Origin: Isochrysis galbana
Lineage: Eukaryota; Haptophyta; Isochrysidales; Isochrysidaceae
Direction of reading: 5' to 3'
NCBI GenBank assembly: GCA_018136815.1
Contig: CM030935.1
Location: 1,036,024-1,100,023 of the forward strand
Length of the DNA: 64,000 nt
Position numbers and translations under genes: made by a program. Shown here in pieces: positions 40,797 to 52,029 of the stretch (positions are counted from its first letter, which is position 1; every line of letters starts with the position of its first letter). The notes under the pieces were generated by a model. That model was given only the letters and a program-made list of their open reading frames with translations, made no database searches and had not been told where the DNA came from.

Positions 40797-43379
40797 AGCA
40801 CGAAATCGAAGCTTGCGTCCTCGGCCGCAGAGGAGGAACCCCTCAGGGAACCTTCTCTGCCCGCTGCAGCTTTTGCTCCCGTGGGATGTCCGAGTGATCC
40901 CACGGCTTCTGAGGCTACACCAATGGCACCCATCACCCCGGCTGCTATCTCCACGACTGGCTCCGATCAGCTCGTGGCGGATGGCGAGGATTTGTCCGCT
41001 TCCTTCGGCACCCACCGGGTGCAATCACAGCGGGCCATGGTGGAGCATGACCCTCTCCCGCATGAGGCCAACTTCAGCGTCGCTGAGTTGGCCAATGAGG
41101 TGGAGGAGGGTCCCCTCCCTCTGATTCAGTTTGACCCCCCTCCTCACCTTCGAGATGATGAGTCTGAGGTCGGTGAAGGGGAGGGGATCAGCTTCCGAAG
41201 CCCCGCTTACCGGGACTATGCCCCGCCGTCATCAAAAGGGGTCTTTGATCAAGAGATCACCCCGATCGAGACGGCCGCGGCGCGTCAGGATGCGGAAATG
41301 GCAAGGCTTCAAGCGCAGACCAACACCCTAAAAGGGGCTGTGGAGCGCCTACAGTCATCCCTTGCCGCGGCAGAGGCGAGGGAGGGGCTTCTCCGGGATC
41401 AAGTTGAAGCAGGGTTCAAAGCCCTGACTCAGCTACTCCAAGCCCGCCAAGAGCCCACTTCAAGTCCGTCCATGGATCGGACCGAGGCGGCTGCGGATTC
41501 TGCTAGGCCGGCTCAGAAGGAACCATCCATGGACGAGCCTCCTGCCCTAGACCAAAAGGGCCACGCCTCTCCGGCTACTAGGGTTCCACGGTCGGCGTAC
41601 CCGACCTCCAAATCGGAATCCCGCCGCCAGGATCAGAGCCCTTACCGGGGCCCGACCCCGGTGGTGCCGTTCCGCCACCCTCGCGACCCCTGCCTTGCGG
41701 TGGGGATGGATGAGCGAGAGGCAGTTGTAAGCGAGTGGAAAAATCTCCTCGCCCTGCCCTCACGCGATCTGGCCGCCCTTTACCGCGACTCCGACGAGCA
41801 TGAGCTCATCCACACCATTTTGAAGAGCAACCTCTCCCTGGCGGGCAACGTTTGGCATTGCCGAATTTTCATGGAGGAGGACCACTTGCTCAAATGGGTG
41901 CGTAGCCGCTTCTCAGCCGAGCAAACCCTTCACCATCAGGTCAGGATGGGCAAAGAGCTTTCGGAGCTCCGCTTCCCAAAGGCCCTCGCCTCCGATAACG
42001 TTCAAACCGCGGCGACAGCCTGGAACGAATTTCGGCTAACTCTCATCAAGCCGTTGGAGCGGGCACTAGCGCTCGGCTGCGATCATCGCGAAATATTTAC
42101 CTCCCTCCTCGCGGCAGCCGGAGCCAATTCCAGCGGCAATTCTCGCATCTTCGCCTTCCTCCTCGATCTAGTGGAGGACCGCGCCCTCGCTCTCAATCCT
42201 GTCCTCGCTGCTGACGTCCTTCTTCGCAAATGCGACGGGACCTTCGCAAACGGGGCCGATGGTTTCGCGAAAGACTCGGCGTCGATGGAGTGGGACCGCA
42301 TGAGGGAGCGCGAGGCCGGCGCTGATCTATGTGAGCTCAGCAAGAATTTGGTTCGCGCCTACATCCGCAAGCTTGGCGATTCCGCGGTTGACTCCACCAA
42401 CGTGTGGGATCATCCAAACATGGCCCATGAGATCAACCAGAGGTTCGAAGAAATCATCCGGAACGATAAGGTTGATCCTCAGCGCGGCGTCGACAATGCG
42501 ATTAAATTTGCGGAGGTGCTCGCGGAGACTCGTTTCCGCGTAGAGAACCACGAGCTAGGTCGGTCGGCGCTCTCGTGCGTCAACCTCTGCCAACGGTACC
42601 TCAGCCCTTACGAGCAGGCTCGGGTGAAGCGTCATCAATCCCGGCCCTCGACGAAGCAAACCGTGGCTAGCGTACGCACTAAAGCCTCAGGCGAGGCAAA
42701 GAACGAGACTTCCTCGTCCCAGAAGACCGCTTCGACCACGGACATGGTTGCCGCCGTGCAGGCGGCCGTCCAAGCTACCGTGGCGGAAGCTCTTCGCGGA
42801 CAGGGACATTCGCCTGCTTCGAAGCCTGATTATCGGGCTGCTGCACCGCCGGCAAGTTACCACTCCAACTCACCGTTGCCGGCTATACTAACCGATCCAC
42901 CCGGTCGAAAGGGAGGCTCGTCTCGGCCGCCCAGCCGTCGCTGCGATCCGCCGGCGAACGGCCAAGGGCTACCGCCTGACCTGGGCGTATCCCGGTGGAC
43001 GCCCGAGCTTTGGAATCGGGCCCGAGCCCGCTTCTGGGCCGTAGCAGGCTATGCCAAGCACCCAAGGGTCTCGGCGGCGCTAGCAAAGTGCCGACCGGCC
43101 GATAATTCAATGGAAACTCCACGGACGGACGATATCAATAGGGGAATCACCGAATGGACGAACGAAAACGGCTGTGCCTTCTGCGCTTTCCGACCTCACG
43201 CTCCTCCTGGCACTCCAGCCAGCGAAGCCTGGAAATATGGCACGGGAGACGGTGCTCACAACCCCGTCATCTGTCAGCCATATATTCGCTTTCTGTGTGA
43301 GGCTGGCTGCGGAGAGTGTGGATCGGACGAGCACATTCATAAGCTTCTTCGCTCGATGGTCCGGGTTAAGCCTCAGTAG
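40662..43379 (+). CDS. gag: Gag polyprotein (copy A)
   Basis: 905 aa from MGLPDPVQNFIHPTPGG; the first 45 codons lie in the LTR. The N-terminal third is acidic and Pro/Ala-rich, followed by a coiled coil (LKGAVERLQSSLAAAEAREG). Residues about 350-640 form a helical capsid-like region (LIHTILKSNLSLAGNVWHCR, IFTSLLAAAGANSSGNSRIF). The C-terminus has a Cys/His cluster (GCAFCAF ... FLCEAGCGECGSDEHIHK) that is not the usual CCHC knuckle. It ends CAG TAG GGG, and the frame stays open after this stop into pol. Gag forms the particle that packages the RNA. Confidence 0.85.
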   Translation: MGLPDPVQNFIHPTPGGEEGQSAALAAGAARDGVAQSPPAPLDSTSTKSKLASSAAEEEPLREPSLPAAAFAPVGCPSDPTASEATPMAPITPAAISTTGSDQLVADGEDLSASFGTHRVQSQRAMVEHDPLPHEANFSVAELANEVEEGPLPLIQFDPPPHLRDDESEVGEGEGISFRSPAYRDYAPPSSKGVFDQEITPIETAAARQDAEMARLQAQTNTLKGAVERLQSSLAAAEAREGLLRDQVEAGFKALTQLLQARQEPTSSPSMDRTEAAADSARPAQKEPSMDEPPALDQKGHASPATRVPRSAYPTSKSESRRQDQSPYRGPTPVVPFRHPRDPCLAVGMDEREAVVSEWKNLLALPSRDLAALYRDSDEHELIHTILKSNLSLAGNVWHCRIFMEEDHLLKWVRSRFSAEQTLHHQVRMGKELSELRFPKALASDNVQTAATAWNEFRLTLIKPLERALALGCDHREIFTSLLAAAGANSSGNSRIFAFLLDLVEDRALALNPVLAADVLLRKCDGTFANGADGFAKDSASMEWDRMREREAGADLCELSKNLVRAYIRKLGDSAVDSTNVWDHPNMAHEINQRFEEIIRNDKVDPQRGVDNAIKFAEVLAETRFRVENHELGRSALSCVNLCQRYLSPYEQARVKRHQSRPSTKQTVASVRTKASGEAKNETSSSQKTASTTDMVAAVQAAVQATVAEALRGQGHSPASKPDYRAAAPPASYHSNSPLPAILTDPPGRKGGSSRPPSRRCDPPANGQGLPPDLGVSRWTPELWNRARARFWAVAGYAKHPRVSAALAKCRPADNSMETPRTDDINRGITEWTNENGCAFCAFRPHAPPGTPASEAWKYGTGDGAHNPVICQPYIRFLCEAGCGECGSDEHIHKLLRSMVRVKPQ
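43377..43379 (+). promoter_or_regulatory. Single UAG between gag and pol: probable readthrough stop
   Basis: Codons after the UAG continue in the same frame with no stop into pol, in both copies (43377-43379 and 54598-54600). The context is CAG UAG GGG with GC-rich DNA after it. UAG with a following G is the arrangement used for gag-pol readthrough in murine-type gammaretroviruses. UAG ends an ordinary gene at 30702, so it is not globally reassigned. Confidence 0.7.
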
Positions 43380-46300
43380 GGGTCCGGCGGGGTCCCCGTC
43401 CTTCAAACCCTGGCGGAGAACATCGCGGGCGGTGGGCCCGAACGCCACCACCACCATCCCGATCCGATCCCTACGTCGCTTGGGGAGAAGAGCTGTCAAC
43501 GCGGCGATTCTCCCCCTGTCTCTAGCTCCATTCAGTCTTCGACGGTGGGAGCCGCCTCGCCGGCTGAAGCCCCCGCCGGACGGCTATCTCGGAAGCCGGA
43601 GTCGACACTTGACCCGGGCTCCTGGAAACAGGTTTGCCCCGGAGATAGTCGCGACCCGACTCTCCGAAATTCGTGTACGTCTACAAGTTCTTCTATTACT
43701 CCGCACGCTATTAGGATGTTAGGGGCCGATTCTCGCTCGCTGCCCCTCTTGGAATCTATTTCTACGGATACTATGCTGTCATCGGTTCCTTCTAACTCTC
43801 CTAGGTCTTTCGACGCATCTTCATCCCTGGATTCACCCCCCGACGGCCCTGCCCAAGGGGGTGGGCTAGGTAGATTCGACGCGTCTTCGGTCTCTTCGTT
43901 TCGTAAACGAACAGTTGTGAAGCCCTCGAGGGCTGTCGACTCGGTATCATCTTCTGCTCTAGGTTCTATGGATAGGTCCGACGTGGCCGCTGCCGCGTAC
44001 GAAAACGTTGTTGCTGCTTTACCTGTTTCTGCTCTTTCCCGGCGGGACCCCTCTGGAGACCTCTCTCCCAAGGGCCATAGCCGGAGCCGCTCTGCGGACG
44101 AATCGTCGTTGTCTACCGTAGGTTCTCGTGCTGTTGAGGCGGAGACTAGTGTCTCCTCTTCACCTCTCTCCCCGGTTCGTTATATTTCTCCGTCATCGTG
44201 TTCATTCTCTCGTCTCGAAGTTGCACCTGTTCTCGTTTCTGACCTGGTTCCCGACCCGGAAGGGTCGGCTTCCGGGGTCGATGAAGTTGAAGGTTCCAAG
44301 GGAGCTGCGGCTTTCCGCGCTCACGCCGTGGCCACTCCAGCCTCGGGAGACGCAGGGGCCGTCGATTACGATCCCACGTCGCGCACCACACGGACGCCGG
44401 CGTCTCCTCTTTCTCTCGGCTCTCCGGAGGATCCCCGTTCCAGGGATCGCCCGCCGGAGCCAACCCCCTTCATGTCTAGCCCACCGAAACTCGAGGGCGA
44501 CGATCTCCTTCCCCTGAATTCCACTGCCGAGGCCATCCACCGGATCGCCGTGGTTGGTTGTTCCTCGGCCGCCAAGTCTACTGAAACTGCCCGCGCCCCT
44601 ACGCGCGAGCTTCAAATGTTAGCCGCCTCCCGTGCCCGGGCTAGCGGTTCCTCCGTCATCTTGCCCCGCCATCTCGCCGAAGCTGCTCTAGCCTTGCGGC
44701 GGCCGGACGCGAGCACTCATGCATCGCCCTCTGCCGTGTTGCCGACGCATTTTGACGAGCTTTGCGCTGAGTTGGCAGCGATCCACGACGCCGTGACGTT
44801 CGACGCGGCCGAGGGGATTCCTCCACCCCGCGTTCTAGTCGTCGGTGAAGCTAGCGGGGTCGTGTCTTCGATGTTCCTACTTGCCGGAGCGCACGTCGCG
44901 ACGTGCGATCTACGACCGTCGGAGATCGACTACATTCCCCACTTCTGCGGAGATGCTCTTCACATTCAAAATCTCGGTTGGGACCTCGTGGTCGCGCATC
45001 CGCCGTGCACGTATTTGTCGGCGGTGAGTTGCCAGTGGCTCGATCGGGAACCGGGACGTCGCCAGGCTCTCGAATCCGCCGCTAGAGTCTTCCTCGCCAT
45101 GGCAAGCGCCGACGCGCCTTTCGTTGCCGTCGAAAATCCTCGAATGCACGCGGAAGCCTCTGCCTTAGTCGGGGGGTTGCGACCGCGGCAGTTTGTGCAG
45201 CCGTGGCAGCACGGCACGGGCCATCAAAAGGCAACTGGCCTGTACCTGACGGCTTCACTCCCGCCCCTGCAGCCTTCGAAGATTGTCGAGGGACGTCTAT
45301 CCGCGATGGCGGATCTATCGCCGTCGCCCCACCGTGGCGCCCTTCGCAGCCGCACCTATGTGGGCATTGCCGGTGCAATGGCGGCCCAGTGGATGCCAGT
45401 CTTGCGCCGTTATGCGCGCAAAGCCAAGGCGTCGCGTTCGCTCGACTTCACGGTGGACTGGGCAATTTCCCAAGCTGCTGCCAGCTTGAGAGAACGCCCT
45501 TCGCTCTGCTCGACCGGCTTCGAACTGGCTGAGCCGAGGACGGCTCTGGCTCGCTTCATGGAGGGGAGAGGCGAAGCAGCTTCTAGCTCTCACCTCACGC
45601 CTCCCAGCGGTTCGCTAGTGTCTGATTCGGTTGTCGTGATCCCGGACGTAGGCCCCGTTGCCGATGCGTCTCGCCTGCTTCATCAGGAGGACTCGGAAAC
45701 TAACGTATCGCAAGACGGGACCGAGGCGAAAGGAGACCGCTTCACGCCGTGGGAGTGGCCCATAAAGGACCGCTCTACAACGCCAGGCCCTCCAAACACG
45801 GTGAAGAAGCGCCGCAGCAAGTGGCAGGTCTTCGACCGTGATGTAATTTCGGGGGTCCATCGGTGGCGGGATGTCACGCCTTCCATCGCCCAAGAAATCG
45901 CTGAGCAAGCGGCAGCTGCGGAGCCGTCGGAACCTCCCATCTTGTCTCGACTGGGCTCTCAAGGCATCAATGCACTATCTCCGAGCGCCTCCTTCACGGC
46001 TGGCGACGAAGGAGTGGCCGAACCGACCGGTTCGGTCGTAGCCGAAAGGCCACTTGAAAACGGGGATGTTGGGCTGGACTCGGGAGAAGATGATACGCCC
46101 GAGACTCCAGAACACCGGAGCATGCAGGCCCTCGAGACCAAGCCCTCCGACGCCGCCGACGGAGAAGGTACTCCACAGGCATTGTGTGGCGATGGGGCTG
46201 CCGCTAGGGGCCTCAGTGCGGCTGGTTTTTCCGAGTTGTCGAAGCTTCCGAAGACAGACTTGCAGAAGTCCCTGGAGAAGGAATGGTCACGCCAAATGGA

Positions 46301-49300
46301 TCAACCTCGGCATCCGACGGACCGTCGAGGGCTAGGCTATGATGGCGTGCCTAACCCCTCTAGTTCGGCAAAGGCATCCCCATACTCTTCAATACCATTC
46401 GTGCCGCAGACGGTAGCCGCCGCTATCGAGCGAGTGCCCCACGTCGATGAATCTTCTCCGTCCAGGCTAGCCTCCAATCCAACCACCCTGTCACCCGGAG
46501 CCGGAACCTCACTTCCGGTGGAATCTATCGCGGACACGCCGCCCCCGCTCTACCCTCGTCACTGCCTCTATGTCCGCGATCTCGTGGTCTGCCGTGCCGA
46601 TGGCGACCGCGCAGCTCAAGGGTTCGTTCTCCCGGACGTTGCCCTCACGGTGAACAGCACCCTGGCTGACACTGGAGCGGGCCCGTCAGTAATCACCACT
46701 GCCCTGCTTGATCGACTACCTGAAGACGCCTGCGTCGAACGCGTATCGGACGCTACCGTCCCCAACCTACATGGGCCGGACGGCCTTCCTCTCATCACTA
46801 GGGGCCGGGCTAGCCTCGTCTTCTCCTTGTCCGGTCGCCTCTTCCGTCATTCGTTCGCGGTCATCGAAGGAAACCCGATGCTTCTGCTCGGGAACGATTT
46901 TTTGGCCGCCCACTCCGCTACCATTTCTCTCGACGCCGCGAGCTCGGAAGGAAGCCTCCGCCTCCGTCCGGCCTCTGGCGATGCAGAAGACTCTTCAAGA
47001 GTCCTTTCCGAATGCGTAGTCAGAGTTTCCACGGCGCCGCCCCCAGTCGCGGACTCCGGCTTCGTCGGAGCTATCTCGATGTCACCCGGTCAGCCGCTGA
47101 CTGTCGACTTTCTGGAGAGGTCGACGGGAACACGAGAGACCCCGGGCGGATCGGAGGGTGAGGCTGCTGCTGATGCTAGGCAGCCACTCTATACACCTCT
47201 CTTTGAGTCTGCCGACGAGTTTGCGGCCAAAGCTCCGGCGTCTACCTCGTCCGAATATCTTCTCTACACGGAGCAAGCGGTGACGATTCCTGCCTTCCAC
47301 CGCGCAACCATCTGGGTCAGGGTTCCGCTAGCTCTCCGAGATCATTCGGACTGCGCGATGCTAGTCGACCGCCTACCAAATCGCGAGGCTCTCGATTCGT
47401 CCTCTCTCGTAATGCCCACGGTGGTCACGCCCACGGACGATCACCGCATCGCGGTGACGATCGTCCACACCGGGGTCAATGCGCTGACCCTGCCGTCTCT
47501 GCATCCGATAGCTTCGCTCCAGGTGCGTTTCAAGTTGCACCGGGGCTGGACTCCGACTGGAAGCGAGGGGGATGGTGACCCTGTCACCGCGCTGAGCGAG
47601 GAGCAACGATCTCTACTCGACTCAGCCACCATCGATCCAGACCGGCTTCTTTCCGACGATCAACGAGAAGAAGTACGCCAACTCTTGGCCCGGCGCATCA
47701 AAGCTTTCGCGTTGCACCCGGGGCTCCAAACCATACGCACGTTCTCGAGGTGGAGTTGCCACTCAACCCCGGCGCTGTTCCTCACCGGCATGCTCCGTCT
47801 AGAGTGGGCCGCGCAGGCGAGCTCATCATAGAAGAGGAGGTAGCCAAGATGGAAGCCGCCGGCATTATTCGCAAGTCAAATTCGGCTTGGGCTTCCCGAG
47901 TAGTCCTGGTCAGCAAGAAAGATGGCTCCGTTCGATTCTGCGTGGACTACCGCGACACTAACGCCAAGCTACGCGTCGAGGATAGCCCTCTACCCCTCAT
48001 TGTAGAGGCTATTGATAGGCTAGCGTCCGGCCAAGGGCCGCTCAGTTCTCTCTTTTTATGTACTCTCGATTTAGCCTCTGGTTTTTGGGGCATCCCGATC
48101 AAAGAATCGCACAAACATATCACCGCTTTCACTACCCACCGCGGCAAATACGAGTTCAACTTTCTACCGTTCGGCATCCAATCAGGTCCCTCCTACATGT
48201 GCCGCTTGATGGACATCGTTCTCGGTGCGCTAGCGTGGGAGATCTGCATGCCTTACCTCGATGATGTAGGCATCTGGTCAACGGGCGTGGGTCCTTCCGA
48301 AGAGGCCAGGGCACAGGCTTCGTTCGAGCAAATGCTTCACCGGCTAGACCTAGTTCTCGAGCGGCTAGAGTGGGCCGGCCTGACCTGCAAGATGTCCAAG
48401 TGTGTCTTCTTTGCCACCTCTACGGAGTACCTCGGTCACGTTGTCTCGAGGGAAGGTCTCAAGATGGACCCGAAGAAGGTCGCAGCTGTCGCCGACATCG
48501 ACCCGTCATCCATCAACTCCTTGGAAGCGGTTCGATCTTTCCTCGGCCTTTGCTCCTACTATCGTCGATTCATTCGCCAATTCGCCGCTAAGGCTGCTCC
48601 CCTCACTGCTCTCACGCGGAGGGGCTGCGACGTGGCAAAGGAGTCCCAGTCCGAGGAGTGTCGCCGAGCTATCCAAGAGCTCAAGACAGCGATCACTTCG
48701 GAGCCCGTCTTGACTCCACCCAGGGATGATCGGCCCTTCATCGTCAAGACCGATGGGGCTAGCAAGTTGGGTATCGCCGGCATCCTCTCGCAGCTAGGAG
48801 ACGATAACCGTGAACGAGTCGTTGGGTACTACGCTCGCAGTCTCACCTCGGCCGAACGCCATTGGACGGTGACCGAGATTGAGCTCTTGGCTGCCCTGGA
48901 ATCAATCCGAAATTGGCGACCCTACCTTTGGGGGCGTCGGTTCAAGTTAGTCGTTGACCACTCTGCGCTGCGATGGCTGCATACCATGAAGGATCAAGTA
49001 GCCGGTGGGCCAGCCTCTCGGCTGACTCGGTGGGCTCTCAAGTTGGCTGAGTACCGGTTCGATGTCGAACATAAACCAGGAGCTGTTCATCAAGATGCTG
49101 ACGGGCTGTCCCGGCTAGCATCCCTGGAGCCGGAACACGAAGACGAACCACTCGCCGGCCCAGCGTCGTTAGCGGTACGTGAGCCTGGCTCAGAGTCTCT
49201 AGCCGAGCATGAACGGTCTCATCCGGTGGCTGCCATCACGCGCTCCGTAGCTACGGCGCGAGGGCTTCAAGCTTTGGACCGATCTCGTCGTCGAGCCTCC

Positions 49301-51028
49301 GATTCCGGGCCCGCCATCCAGTCCAGTTATTTGGCTCCGGGTACGCCGACTTCCGAAGAGATGAGAGCGGCCCTGGCGGAAGATCCGTTCGTAGAGCCAC
49401 TCCTAGGCTCAGGAGAGACGGTCAATCACGAGCCATCAGGCCTAGGGTCGCCTCCGCCGGCCGCCGCCTCAGGCCCCATTGCCGAAGATGATTCGTGTTC
49501 CAGTTCTGTCGCTCCCGTTCCCGCTCAGCAATCCAAGATGTTTCGCCGTTTCGTCGTTCACGATGGGCTCGTCTACTATCGCACCGTCCTTGACTCCACC
49601 GACCCGGACTCGCTAGTGCTCTATGTTCCGCCCTCGTTGCGGTCTCGCTACCTCTTTGCCTACCACGATCGCTCCGGTCACCTTGGAGTTTCTCGTATGT
49701 CCGGTCTTCTTCGTACTCGGGTATACTGGCCTGGCATGTCTTCCGACGTTGCGTCCTACGTCCGAGAATGCCACGAGTGCACCCTCGCCAAGCCGCTACC
49801 GAGGGCTCTAGCGTCGCCCTCCGGTCTCTCCGTGGGCACCTACCCCTTTGATGTGGTCTACTGCGACGTGCTCGCACTGGCTCCCACTCACAACTTCGTG
49901 CCTGGAGTCTCGGGTTACGACAAGCTGGTCGTCTTCATCGACTCGCTCACTCGATGGATTGAGGCTGAGCCTTCGAATGGGGATCCTTCGTCGGAGGTGG
50001 CCTTGGACATGTTCATCCGCTTGATTGTGACGCGTTATGGAGTCCCTAGGCAGCTTCGAACCGACGCCGGTTCGAATCTATGTTCGGTTCTTGTTTCGCG
50101 TATTCTGGAGCTCACCGGGACTGATTTGTCGAGTACAGAGCCGTATCGACATGAGGGTGTAGGCTTCGTCGAACGCGCTCAGCAAACGCTCATTCGTTTG
50201 ATGCGCGCCTCGAACGAGGGTGGCGGTCATTGGGTCGACCATTTGCCGTTCCTACTCCTCTCGTTGAGGGCTTCTTCCGGTCGTGTCACCTCCCGGTCTC
50301 CAGCGTCTTTGATCTTTGGGCGTGAGCTGCGTCTGCCCGCTCAACTCTCTGATCCGAAGTCTGTTTCGCCAACTGCTCTCGAGGCGGCGTCCGCCGACGT
50401 TCGCTCGTACGCATCCAGGCTCAATGCGAGCCTCCGCCTCTCTTGGTCCAGCGCTCTCGAGGCTACCCTAGCCGCTCAGGCTGAGTCAGTCCGTGACGCT
50501 ACGATCAAGTCTCAAAGACCAGCTCGTTTCGAACCTGGGGATCGCGTCTGCCTGCGATTACCAGGCCATGCCAACAAGTTGCAATTCATCTACTCGGGTC
50601 CCTACCGCGTCGTAGAGGCTCTGTCCGACACTAGGTACCGACTCCGTGATTTGGAGAACCGGTTAGTCAAGGAGGAGGTGCATATCTCGAACCTCCGGCC
50701 GTATCATACTTTCGTTGATGAAGAGCCGCTGGCTGACGACGAGTACATCGTTGAAAAGTTGCTCGATCGTCGTAGCCATGGCGATTCTACCGAGTACCTC
50801 GTGAAGTGGCGTGGCTATTCTCTTCGAGAAGCCACCTGGGAGCCTCGTTCCGAGTTGCTCCGTCGTTGTTCTGATTGCTTGATGATTATGATCGCTCCGT
50901 CGAAGAGACTTGTCCAGAAGATGTTGAGTCCCCGGAAGCAACTTCTTGTCGGCCAGGATACTCCTCTTCCTCCCGTTCTCGATGCGCCGTCTCCGCGCAC
51001 TCGATCCAGGCTCCATTCTCGTTGATCC
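43380..51028 (+). pseudogene. pol: Pol polyprotein with MTase-like domain (copy A, frameshifted)
   Basis: Same frame as gag. Order: Ser/Pro-rich region (43380-44800), MTase-like domain (44829-45425), linker, aspartic protease (LADTGAGPSV at about 46662, LLLGNDFL), RT (47820-48330; YLDD at about 48254), RNase H (48730-49135; FIVKTDGASKLG), integrase (HHCC 49660-49790; catalytic D, D, E in VVYCDVLAL, RTDAGSN, GVGFVERAQQ), GPY/F module, chromodomain (50735-50870; YLVKWRGY). One G is missing near 47720 relative to copy B, and further single bases after 50874, so this copy reads as frames 43545-47831 and 47750-51025. With the copy B bases the frame would run about 2550 codons. These are likely sequence errors. 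Confidence 0.85.
44829..45425 (+). other. DNA methyltransferase-like domain inside pol (copy A)
   Basis: About 200 residues. A motif I-like VLVVGEASGVVSS, then ATCDLRPSE, FCGDALHI, GWDLVVAHPPCTYLS (motif IV-like Pro-Cys), FVAVENPRM (motif VI-like Glu-Asn), a PWQHGTGHQKATGLYL block and SRTYVGIAGAMAAQW at the end. This order and spacing match a family common in phages and annotated as cytosine-specific DNA methyltransferases. All these motifs are intact, suggesting selection for function. It lies upstream of the protease, so it may be released as a separate protein. Target base and activity are not shown. Confidence 0.75.
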
Positions 51029-51287
51029 CATGTCTTGGGTAAGGGACCCGTCCCTCTAGGCTAGCCCCACGCCTCGGCTAGGGCTCCGAGTTCAAATTTC
51101 CGTCGAGCGAATCATGGAGGTGCTGAACGCGTGCTGCCTGCGCTCTACACCCGGCGCAACACCCGAGCAAAGCTCCTGTAAAAGGGAAAGTGGGTGGGGC
51201 AGTGCGTACGAAAGAGGCCGCCGCGTTAAGCCGCCGATTTCGTGCTCGCTTTGGATCCAAAGGGTGTTTGTCTCCACGTTTCGCTCG
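51029..51287 (+). other. 3' untranslated region of copy A, cut by gap
   Basis: Matches 62249-62514 with several single-base differences. The last 121 bp of the internal region and the first 674 bp of an LTR would have to lie in the gap if the array is real. Confidence 0.8.
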
Positions 51288-51387
51288 NNNNNNNNNNNNN
51301 NNNNNNNNNNNNNNNNNNNNNNNNNNNNNNNNNNNNNNNNNNNNNNNNNNNNNNNNNNNNNNNNNNNNNNNNNNNNNNNNNNNNNNN
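51288..51387. other. Assembly gap of 100 N
   Basis: Exactly 100 N. Sequence left of it equals 62514 leftwards; sequence right of it equals 40148 rightwards. The two flanks are thus opposite ends of the same element. Confidence 0.99.
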
Positions 51388-52029
51388 CTCAGGGTTGTTC
51401 GTTAGAAGCGTCTAGAAGGTTCACGCTCAACGGCAAGATTTATTCGGTCGTGAAGATATCTCGTCGCGATCTGTATCCAAAGTGATCGCCGTGGTCGCGC
51501 GACAGACGCTCCCCTTCGGACTCTCCGCTACGTGGGAAGTTACAACGGAGACACGCTCCGGCCGTCGCTGCGGAGTCTCTCTCTCTCTCGCTCTCTCTCT
51601 CCGTCTCTCGCGACGTGTTTGAGTTATCGGTGATTTGGGGTCGCGGTTGCTTGATAATTTGCTTGGTTTGGGTGAATGATTCCGGTGTGTTCGTGAGTCG
51701 GTGTATCCTGTTGTTCTCAGCTCCGTTGTCCGTCGTTGTTCGCTGCGTCGCTGCACTCAAGCAGCCTAGGCTCCCTCCCTGAGGGAAGAGTTCTTTGTAG
51801 GTCTAACAATCTCTTAAAACCCAACACTAGGGCCGCTAGGAGCGCCTCGCCGCCCACAGCCCTTCGTTCGCCGTTCGTTCCCCGTCCAACACCCAAATGG
51901 GGTTGCCGACCCAGTCCAGAATTTCATTCACCCGACTCCCGGTGGGGAGGAGGGCCAAAGCGCCGCGCTAGCCGCGGTGCTGCTCGCGACGGAGTGGCTC
52001 AGAGCCCTCCGGCTCCGCTCGACTCGACA
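51388..52029 (+). repeat. Middle LTR, 3' part only
   Basis: Corresponds to LTR positions 675-1323 (40148-40796), ending CTCGACA, with many single-base losses in homopolymers. Confidence 0.9.

Noticed and set aside
41700-43379. Frameshift between gag and pol
   Set aside because: Gag and pol were found to be in the same frame, separated only by a UAG codon.
47750-51025. RT-integrase as a separate second ORF in copy A
   Set aside because: Copy B has one extra G near the junction that fuses it in frame with the protease part; the break is probably a sequence error.
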